Positions 1 to 4,695 of a stretch of 6,511 nucleotides of DNA are shown piece after piece. The translations under genes were made by a program, and so were the position numbers. Every line of letters begins with the position of its first letter. Position 1 is the stretch's first letter. The DNA is from Bacteroidales bacterium (GTDB lineage: Bacteria > Bacteroidota > Bacteroidia > Bacteroidales > P3): NCBI GenBank assembly GCA_016281475.1, contig JAEEIS010000089.1:1-6511 (forward strand), read 5' to 3'. The notes beneath the pieces were generated by a model that worked only from the letters and a program-made list of their open reading frames with translations, had not been told where the DNA came from and did not search any database.

Positions 1-1
1 C

Positions 2-1234
2 GGCAGCTCGCCACTCAATGTGCGGCCGGCACTGCCATTTGAGGACACCCGTTTGCTCGACCTCTGTGCCCATACCATGTGGTTTCTGCCCAATGTGGCC
101 TCGTGCGACGCTATGGAGGCGTTGTTGCACCGTCCGGCCAACGGTTTCTATCAGACATACCAAATCATCAACTGCAGCGGTACGAAGGCCGGTATCGGTG
201 TGGATGCATTGGGACCAGTACGCAAGGCTATGGGTGACAATCCTTTGACGACACGCACCATCATATTGACCTGCGGCAAGCTGACAACAGGTGTAACCCT
301 GCGGCCTTTGGGCGGATTGCTGATGCTTCGCAACTGCTCCAGTCCCGAGACCTATTTCCAGACGGCCTTCCGTGTGCAAAGCCCTTGGACATCTACCGAC
401 AAGGACGACCCCACGAAGAAGACCATCCTGAAGCCCACCTGCTATATTTTCGACTTTGCCCCTAACCGTGCCCTGCGCGAGGTAGTGACCTACGCCAACC
501 AGCTGGATGTAGATAGCAACCGCCGCATCACCGACAAGGTGGACGAGTTTATCAACTTCCTACCTATTCTCCAATTCGACGGCAGCTCAATGAAGCGGGT
601 GGATGCCACCGAGATACTCGACTTTGTTGACAACGGCACCAGCGGCACCCTGCTGGCACGACGCTGGAACAGTGCCCAACTGGTGAATGTGGACAACGCC
701 ACCCTGCAACGGGTACTCGACAATCCCGAAGCATTGGCCACCATCATGAAGATAGAAGGCTTCCGTGCCTTAGGCAGCGACATCATCGAGAACATCGTCA
801 ACCGCGCCGAGAAGATAAAGAAACTGAAGCGCGAGGCGGGAGACAACCCCGACCCCAAAAAGAAAAAGGAACTCACCGCCGAAGAAAAGGAGTACCGAAG
901 CAAACGGCGCGAAGTGCAGGAGAAGTTGATGAAGTTCGCCACCCGCATCCCCATCTTCATGTACCTCACCGACTATCGTGAAGAGAGCCTTGAGGATGTC
1001 ATCCGCAAGCTTGAGCCGAAACTTTTCGAGCGGGTTACAGGACTGACCATAGACGACTTCGACCTATTGCTGCGCATCGGAGTGTTCAACCGCGCCCAGA
1101 TGAACGATGCCATCCTGAAATTCCGTCGCTATGAAGATGCCTCGCTGGCATACACAGGCGTGAACCGCCATGCTGCGGATACCCGTGTCGGATTGATGGA
1201 TAGCACCGTGCCAATAGAAGCACTACTGGATTGA
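2..1234 (+). CDS. SF2 (DEAD/DEAH-type) helicase / restriction-enzyme-like protein, C-terminal part (5' end outside window)
   Basis: The frame is open from the first bases of the window (GSSPLNVRPALPF...), so the GTG at base 20 is not a real start and the N-terminus is missing. About 410 residues remain. Visible residues ~85-130 look like the end of a RecA-like helicase domain 2: TIILTCGKLTTGVTL resembles motif V, and YFQTAFRVQSPW sits where motif VI is expected, though it lacks the usual QxxGRxxR form. CYIFDFAPNRAL follows, as in large Bacteroidota proteins annotated as DEAD/DEAH helicases, some carrying a nuclease domain. Residues ~270-320 are a lysine/glutamate-rich, probably coiled stretch; the end (IPIFMYLTDYREESLEDVI, then RRYEDASLAYTG) is compact and conserved-looking. 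It probably acts on DNA in restriction or defence, but the Walker A/B and any nuclease domain are outside the window, so substrate and role cannot be fixed. The gene ends at TGA with no clear terminator. Confidence 0.75.
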   Translation, partial: GSSPLNVRPALPFEDTRLLDLCAHTMWFLPNVASCDAMEALLHRPANGFYQTYQIINCSGTKAGIGVDALGPVRKAMGDNPLTTRTIILTCGKLTTGVTLRPLGGLLMLRNCSSPETYFQTAFRVQSPWTSTDKDDPTKKTILKPTCYIFDFAPNRALREVVTYANQLDVDSNRRITDKVDEFINFLPILQFDGSSMKRVDATEILDFVDNGTSGTLLARRWNSAQLVNVDNATLQRVLDNPEALATIMKIEGFRALGSDIIENIVNRAEKIKKLKREAGDNPDPKKKKELTAEEKEYRSKRREVQEKLMKFATRIPIFMYLTDYREESLEDVIRKLEPKLFERVTGLTIDDFDLLLRIGVFNRAQMNDAILKFRRYEDASLAYTGVNRHAADTRVGLMDSTVPIEALLD

Positions 1235-1255
1235 GAACGCGTTTTTGAGTACATG

Positions 1256-1289
1256 TTTGCGTTTATGTCGGGGAATTTGTGTAATTTTG
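1256..1289 (+). promoter_or_regulatory. Bacteroidota-type promoter for ogt
   Basis: TAATTTTG at 1282-1289 fits the Bacteroidota sigma-ABfr -7 consensus TAnnTTTG exactly. A TTTG at 1256-1259 could serve as the -33 element, with a 22-base spacer that is slightly long. Transcription would start near 1295, leaving a leader of about 20 bases before the ogt ATG. This means ogt need not depend on the upstream helicase gene. Confidence 0.55.
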
Positions 1290-1315
1290 CAGGCCGAACG
1301 ACATAACTAAACATC

Positions 1316-1816
1316 ATGACGAAAAACGGAACCAAGCTGGAACTGAAGGGAGTGTACTGCTCTCCGCTGGGCGACATTGCGCTGACCAGCGATGGATCGG
1401 CGTTGACGGGACTACGGTTTGCGGAAGCTCCCTGCGGTGAACCTGCACAGGACATCCCGCCCTTGGCGGAGGTCTGCCACTGGCTCGACCTTTATTTCAG
1501 CGGAGCCATACCTGACTTCACCCCACGTCTTGCCCCACAGGGTACACCTTTCCAGCAGTCGGTATGGCGCGAGTTGCTCACCATCCCATACGGGCAAACT
1601 GCCTCATACGGCCTCATTGCCAAGCGAATCAGTTGCCGCTCGGCACAGGCTGTGGGCGGTGCCGTAGGGCGCAACCCTATCGCATTGATTATCCCCTGCC
1701 ACCGCGTGATTGGCTCCGACGGATGTCTGACAGGCTACGCCTACGGCCTCGACCGAAAGCAGTGGCTGCTGGCGCACGAAGCACAGTCTACAGGCCGGTC
1801 TTATGATTCCAAATAA
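1316..1816 (+). CDS. ogt: Methylated-DNA--[protein]-cysteine S-methyltransferase (O6-alkylguanine-DNA alkyltransferase)
   Basis: This is a suicide DNA repair protein: it moves the methyl group from O6-methylguanine (and O4-methylthymine) in DNA to its own cysteine. The 166 residues match the usual length of single-domain Ogt. The N-terminal half (~10-72) is the variable RNase H-like part. The C-terminal half starts at GTPFQQSVWREL (76-87) and holds the DNA-binding helix-turn-helix (SYGLIAKRI, then SAQAVGGAVGRNP). Arg119 fits the family's arginine finger, and the active site is IPCHRVIG with acceptor Cys128 in PCHR (127-130). The conserved LTGYAYGLDRKQWLLAHE end is present. The ATG at 1316 follows an AT-rich leader behind a good promoter. 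There is no Ada-type N-terminal regulatory domain, so an Ada-like autoregulator role is not expected. The gene looks intact, and its last 16 bases overlap the 3' end of the converging gene. Confidence 0.95.
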   Translation: MTKNGTKLELKGVYCSPLGDIALTSDGSALTGLRFAEAPCGEPAQDIPPLAEVCHWLDLYFSGAIPDFTPRLAPQGTPFQQSVWRELLTIPYGQTASYGLIAKRISCRSAQAVGGAVGRNPIALIIPCHRVIGSDGCLTGYAYGLDRKQWLLAHEAQSTGRSYDSK

Positions 1817-2661
1817 CCCTGTAACGCGTCATTGTAATCCTCGGTGATATCTTTAAAGCAGCGTATGTCGCAATAATCTGGGTCGAATTCACTTTCCTCG
1901 TCCATCTGATACCACTCAAGACTCTCACGTTCTTCTGCTGTAAGTTTCTTTTTTCGAGTCAACTCAAGCAAGTCGGCATAGCCCCACACACCACCGCAGT
2001 CCTCGGGCGGGCATTCTCCGTGCCCAGTGACAAACGTGATGCTCGGCTTCTCCCCTTTATCATACTCGCGTATGCCTTTCACCCACACATCGTGTTCCCA
2101 ACTGTCGCCAAAGTCATATTCCAACTTCATACGGACCCCCTTCTCAGTGAGGACATCGGAAAGGGTCACCGTAGCAAGATCCACATCATTGCAGGGGAAA
2201 GCAGAATCTTCGATATATTCTTTCATGCTGTAACACACCCCCTTAAAACGGAACTGGTACATATGCTCCAACATCCATCCCATCACCTCAAGCAGCAATT
2301 CGGCAAGGGTTTGCAACGTTATATTCGACGGCACCTTCACTTCACGCCATATCTTAAGGTCGGTGTTGTTCAGCTTAATACGCACATGGTACTCCTTAAC
2401 GTCTCGACGTGGGAGAACCATAGGGCACTTCCTACCCATACAATCATATTCTTCATCACCATCGGAATCGCCATCATCGCCAAATATATCGAACATTCCT
2501 CTATGCTGCTCATAGAAATCAAGGAATCCTGAGACTACTATCTTTGCATCTTCGTCACCGTTGATTGCCGCGCGAATAAGTGGGACAATATTGTCCATAG
2601 TTATCTCATCCAATGGATCTTTCTTCTCTTGTTTTGGAAATAGGTCTATTGTCTTTGCCAT
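1801..2661 (-). CDS. Plasmid pRiA4b ORF-3-like (IS1096 TnpR-like passenger family) protein
   Basis: The 286-residue protein carries the pRiA4b ORF-3 domain (Pfam PRiA4_ORF3) at about residues 91-235. Signature features are YHVRIKLNNTDLKIWREVKVP at its start, the central YDFGDSWEH (182-190) and GHGECPPEDCGGVWGY (213-228). The domain is found on plasmids, beside mobile elements and in chromosomes; its biochemical role is not established. The N-terminal ~90 residues are outside the domain: a helical stretch, then a very acidic run (GDDGDSDGDEEYD, ~61-73) and a Cys pair (C74, C79). The C-terminal ~50 residues are acidic and contain two cysteines (YCDIRC). The ATG at 2661 follows an AT-rich leader without a Shine-Dalgarno sequence. 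It lies 83 bases after the PhzF-like gene on the same strand; no clear promoter or terminator was seen in that gap. Lower GC than its neighbours suggests possible acquisition, but no transposase is present. Confidence 0.85.
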   Translation of the reverse strand: MAKTIDLFPKQEKKDPLDEITMDNIVPLIRAAINGDEDAKIVVSGFLDFYEQHRGMFDIFGDDGDSDGDEEYDCMGRKCPMVLPRRDVKEYHVRIKLNNTDLKIWREVKVPSNITLQTLAELLLEVMGWMLEHMYQFRFKGVCYSMKEYIEDSAFPCNDVDLATVTLSDVLTEKGVRMKLEYDFGDSWEHDVWVKGIREYDKGEKPSITFVTGHGECPPEDCGGVWGYADLLELTRKKKLTAEERESLEWYQMDEESEFDPDYCDIRCFKDITEDYNDALQGYLES

Positions 2662-2744
2662 AAAAAAGTGTTTTAATAAATAACGCTAATAGGGTTAGAT
2701 TATTGTATAGCAATTAATAGTCATCTACTAATTACCCTTACCAT

Positions 2745-3575
2745 TCAAACAAATAGCTCGCCATTCGCCACAATGCGGCATTTCCCGCCTACGTATATAG
2801 TGCCGTCGGTGCGCAACATAGTCTCAACGACCGAAGGGCGACCCATCTTCTCACCTTGCAGAAAGGAACACTCACTGCCCTGCTGTACCAATCCCCGCCT
2901 CTGCAAATAATGCGTCAACGCCGCATTGGCGGTGCCTGTGGCAGACTCCTCGTCCACTCCATATAGGGGAGCGAAGTTGCGCACATGGGCAGTGTAACCA
3001 TCGTCTGTCTGCACAAAGGCGTGTACCCCTACCACCTCCAACTCACGGCTCAACTCTGCCAAAGCAGCCATATCGGGATTGAGGGCTTCCAATTCTTCCT
3101 GGCTCTGCACAGGCAAGATGATGTCGGGCAATCCCGTTGTAATAATCTCTACAGGCATTGACGGCACAACGCATTGCATGATGCGGCACAGTCGTTCTAC
3201 ATCCTTCACCACCCCTACCATCTTCGGTGTCGCCATCTGCATCATCACCCTTTCGCCCGCCATCACCTCCAGATCGCCCGCCAAGGTATGGTTCAGGCAT
3301 ACCCAATCCCCCACTTTGCCCAACTGCCACAGCAAACCAAAAGTGGCTATCGTGGCATGTCCGCAGAGGTCCACCTCGCTGCGGGGTGTGAAATAGTGCA
3401 CGGTACACTCGTCCGCACCATCCTGGCGGACAAAAGCCGTCTCGGAATAGCGCAACTCAGCCGCCACCTGCTGCATTAGGCTGTCCGCTAGGAAGTCATT
3501 ATCCAACAGCACCACCCCTGCAGGGTTGCCGCCAAAGAGTTTGTCAGTAAAAGCATCAACGATATAGTATTGCAT
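2745..3575 (-). CDS. PhzF family isomerase/epimerase (phenazine biosynthesis-like)
   Basis: The 276 residues span a full two-domain, diaminopimelate-epimerase-like fold. N-terminal marks are VDAFTDKLFGGNPAGVVLL (6-24), ELRYSETAFV with Glu45 at the position of the catalytic glutamate of PhzF, and YFTPRSEVDLCGHATIA (61-77). The second domain has VRNFAPLYGVDEESATGTANAAL (198-220), where classic PhzF has EDPATGS; here Glu210 and Thr215 replace the Asp and Ser of the reference enzyme. The family isomerises small acids by proton transfer. Real phenazine synthesis is not implied: no phz genes are nearby, and most Bacteroidota members have unknown substrates. The protein should be cytosolic, as no signal peptide is visible. 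ATG at 3575 gives a normal-length N-terminus (MQYYIVDAF). The leader contains a large palindrome, and a candidate -7 element lies at 3656-3663, so it may be transcribed apart from the upstream cassette. Confidence 0.92.
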   Translation of the reverse strand: MQYYIVDAFTDKLFGGNPAGVVLLDNDFLADSLMQQVAAELRYSETAFVRQDGADECTVHYFTPRSEVDLCGHATIATFGLLWQLGKVGDWVCLNHTLAGDLEVMAGERVMMQMATPKMVGVVKDVERLCRIMQCVVPSMPVEIITTGLPDIILPVQSQEELEALNPDMAALAELSRELEVVGVHAFVQTDDGYTAHVRNFAPLYGVDEESATGTANAALTHYLQRRGLVQQGSECSFLQGEKMGRPSVVETMLRTDGTIYVGGKCRIVANGELFV

Positions 3576-3582
3576 ATCTTTA

Positions 3583-3619
3583 TTAATTCGTTAATTTGTA
3601 AACGTGTTAATTCGTTAAT
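3583..3619. repeat. Two direct copies of TTAATTCGTTAAT
   Basis: The 13-mer TTAATTCGTTAAT occurs exactly at 3583-3595 and again at 3607-3619, a period of 24 bases. The 13-mer itself has near-palindromic ends (TTAA...TTAA). The second copy lies inside the left arm of the larger palindrome at 3591-3650, so the two structures are interleaved. I have seen similar AT-rich tracts in Bacteroidales intergenic regions, but cannot name a defined repeat family. Confidence 0.6.
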
Positions 3620-3650
3620 CGATTTACACATTAACACGTTCACACATTTA
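3591..3650. repeat. 60-base imperfect palindrome (long hairpin) upstream of the PhzF-like gene
   Basis: The arms 3591-3620 and 3621-3650 are inverted copies matching at 24 of 30 positions, with a perfect 10-base block AACGTGTTAA (3601-3610) against TTAACACGTT (3631-3640) and a central AATCGATT. In the - strand transcript two of the six mismatches become G-U pairs, giving about 26 of 30 paired positions; the + strand RNA would have A-C mismatches there. It lies between the ABC-tail remnant and the PhzF-like start codon. It has no following U-run, so it is not a standard intrinsic terminator. A leader hairpin, a recombination site or a small palindromic repeat element are all possible. Confidence 0.6.
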
Positions 3651-3655
3651 AAATT

Positions 3656-3663
3656 CAAATTTA
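3656..3663 (-). promoter_or_regulatory. Candidate -7 promoter element for the PhzF-like gene
   Basis: Read on the - strand, 3663-3656 is TAAATTTG, an exact match to the Bacteroidota -7 consensus TAnnTTTG. No convincing TTTG is seen about 20 bases upstream, which lies in the ABC-tail remnant. If used, the transcript would start near 3650 and the 60-base palindrome would fill nearly the whole ~75-base leader. AT-rich DNA gives such matches by chance. Confidence 0.35.
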
Positions 3664-3664
3664 C

Positions 3665-3704
3665 AGTATCGGCTATCTTGTCCACGTTCATACTGCTGGG
3701 CAGA
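3665..3704 (-). pseudogene. Remnant of an ABC transporter gene 3' end
   Basis: On the - strand this stretch encodes SMNVDKIADT (3694-3665), the same peptide that ends the ABC exporter at 4696-6507. Over these ten codons only five bases differ, all at third positions and all synonymous (AGT/AGC, ATA/ATT, GCC/GCA, GAT/GAC, ACT/ACG). Similarity continues through a further seven bases (3698-3704 against 4737-4743) after one extra base at 3697, which shifts the frame. After the tenth codon similarity stops and no stop codon matching the ABC gene is kept. An open frame from 3715 runs through it but fits no known protein and reads through the palindrome, so I treat it as a relic, not a gene. Confidence 0.7.
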
Positions 3705-3714
3705 GAAGAGAACA

Positions 3715-3906
3715 TTACCCCATTAAACTCTGAATATCTGCAAGGGCGTATTCCACCCCCGCAGTGTGGAGTGCATCGTAATGGTCAAGGATATAACGGC
3801 TGGCACCAGAACGTTCAAATAAGCTGTATGCCTCTCGTCCTGTCGTACCATGCAGCCGCTTGTATTCTTCAATACAATATATCAAAAACTCCAATTTCAA
3901 ACTCAT
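3715..3906 (-). CDS. DUF3791 domain-containing small protein
   Basis: The 63-residue protein is almost entirely one DUF3791 domain. It starts with LEFLIYCIEEYKRLHG (5-20), has a G-E-x-Y-x-L-F helix (GREAYSLFERSG, 23-34), the YILDHYDALHTAG block (38-50) and ends with YALADIQSLMG. DUF3791 proteins are small helical proteins of unknown function, common in Bacteroidota and Firmicutes and often next to DUF3990 genes. The ATG overlaps the stop codon of the 82-residue gene in ATGA (3906-3903), so it is probably translated by coupling. It is the last gene of the cassette. Its stop lies 11 bases from the ABC-tail remnant. By position and size it could be an antitoxin or immunity partner of the DUF3990 protein; this is inference. 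Confidence 0.85.
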   Translation of the reverse strand: MSLKLEFLIYCIEEYKRLHGTTGREAYSLFERSGASRYILDHYDALHTAGVEYALADIQSLMG

Positions 3907-4151
3907 GCTTCTTCGGGATAAGTTATTCTTCCTGTCGTTTTCTCACTATACCATAACTCGGCCAAAGCCAATGGACTCAAATGCCATAGTTTACTGCTCT
4001 CTCGCTCCAAATCTGCATACAACTGAGAGCAGTACAATTGTCGTATAGCTTCCTCCGCCTCCATACCATATTCTTTAGCCATACGGTCAACAACCTGCGG
4101 TACTATTAACTGCAAAGTGGCAGTGAATTGTATCTGTTCCTGTTCTGTCAT
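3903..4151 (-). CDS. Conserved hypothetical protein of the DUF3990/DUF3791 cassette
   Basis: The 82-residue protein has no domain name I can assign with confidence. The N-terminal half looks helical (IQFTATLQLIVPQVVDRMAKEYG, then EAEEAIRQLYCSQLYADLE). The second half has the motif KLWHLSPLALAELW (54-67) and ends TTGRITYPEE (72-81). This pattern, an S-x-x-Y-x-x-L followed by KLWH-S-P and a terminal TG-YP, resembles small proteins I recall beside DUF3791/DUF3990 genes. Both ends are joined by ATGA overlaps: its start to the DUF3990 stop (4151-4148) and its stop to the DUF3791 start (3906-3903). That makes the gene assignment strong even though the function is unknown. A role as partner or neutraliser of the DUF3990 protein is plausible. 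No signal peptide or membrane segment is seen. Confidence 0.82.
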   Translation of the reverse strand: MTEQEQIQFTATLQLIVPQVVDRMAKEYGMEAEEAIRQLYCSQLYADLERESSKLWHLSPLALAELWYSEKTTGRITYPEEA

Positions 4152-4627
4152 ATTGAGTAGGCTGTTAGATATTTGACAAATGCTAACGACTTCTCACTTT
4201 TAAAAGTCAACTGGTTGTACAAGTCCTTTACCTTCAAGCGCGCAACTGTTTCTTCCTTGGTCAACACACCAGCCTGATATGCAGCAAATGTACGGAACAC
4301 ATCATCATTGGCTACCGGACCGAAAGCAAAATCACACTCTCTCGAAGTAAGACCGTTCCTGTTTGCACTCACGTAGTCAAGCCAATCCTCGTCGGGTGAT
4401 GTGAACCAAACATTCTCAAGCGAACTTCTCATACCCTCTATATCCACCTCATAGACATTGACAATAGCATCGGCAGCATGTAGACGATCCTTCACTTTTC
4501 TGGCAAAATCCACTGCCTGCACCTCGTTCAACGTAGTGTAAAAACCTCGTCCAAAATCCAAGGCACGGTTAGGTTCCACAATGCGTGGTATCTCTATCTT
4601 TCTGTCGCTACCGTGATATACTATCAT
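4148..4627 (-). CDS. DUF3990 protein, predicted ADP-ribosyltransferase-like fold
   Basis: The 159-residue protein matches DUF3990. The start MIVYHGSDRKIEIP gives His5 in YHGS; DFGRGFYTTLNEVQAVDFA (24-42) gives Tyr30 in GFYTT; and the end has YNQLTFKSEKSLAFVKYL (137-154) with Gln139 in a QxxF-S-x-x-x-L pattern. Together these look like the H-Y-(E/Q) core of diphtheria-toxin/PARP-like ADP-ribosyltransferases, the group in which I recall DUF3990 being placed. The third residue is my inference. A glutamine there is seen in some ART families with altered activity, so catalysis on NAD is possible but not shown. It is the first gene of the cassette, 68 bases after the ABC exporter stop on the same strand, and its TGA overlaps the next ATG. 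The ATG at 4627 places the YHGS motif at residue 4, as expected. A target cannot be deduced. Confidence 0.85.
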   Translation of the reverse strand: MIVYHGSDRKIEIPRIVEPNRALDFGRGFYTTLNEVQAVDFARKVKDRLHAADAIVNVYEVDIEGMRSSLENVWFTSPDEDWLDYVSANRNGLTSRECDFAFGPVANDDVFRTFAAYQAGVLTKEETVARLKVKDLYNQLTFKSEKSLAFVKYLTAYSI

Positions 4628-4695
4628 GTCTTTATAACGAAAATTGTTTCATTTTATTGTGGAATCAAATTAAAGATATTGTTTATCAATTTCTT
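4628..4695 (-). promoter_or_regulatory. AT-rich spacer between ABC exporter and DUF3990 cassette; weak promoter candidate
   Basis: This 68-base gap is strongly AT-rich, unlike the flanking ABC gene. Read on the - strand, TATCTTTA (4678-4671) matches seven of eight positions of the Bacteroidota -7 consensus TAnnTTTG, but no -33 TTTG is found at the right distance. No GC-rich hairpin with a U-run is seen, so the cassette might be reached by read-through from the ABC gene or have its own promoter here. The leader directly before the DUF3990 ATG is AT-rich with no Shine-Dalgarno sequence. Confidence 0.25.

Noticed and set aside
18..248. Possible starts at base 18 (ATG, other frame) and base 20 (GTG) for the first gene
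   Set aside because: The helicase frame is open to the window edge with family-like sequence before base 20, so it is a truncated gene; the base-18 frame is a shadow.
490..969. 159-residue open frame on the - strand within the helicase gene
   Set aside because: Ser/Phe/Arg-rich shadow of the lysine- and glutamate-rich coding region on the + strand; no domain and no promoter.
1236..1263. Possible terminator hairpin after the helicase gene (AACGC pairing with GCGTT)
   Set aside because: The stem is only five base pairs with a long loop and no proper T-run after it.
2020..2532. 170-residue open frame on the + strand opposite the pRiA4b ORF-3-like gene
   Set aside because: The opposite strand encodes the clear YDFGDSWEH and PPEDCGG motifs; the + frame has no recognisable features.
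2662..2744. Spacer between the PhzF-like and pRiA4b ORF-3-like genes examined for a terminator or promoter
   Set aside because: Only a weak, interrupted pairing (AGGGT...TAG with CTAACCCT) and no TAnnTTTG match were found; nothing firm enough to annotate.
3488..3715. 75-residue - strand frame running from the ABC-tail remnant through the palindrome into the PhzF-like gene
   Set aside because: Only the SMNVDKIADT part has meaning, as a relic; the rest translates AT-rich repeats and then the PhzF-like gene out of frame.
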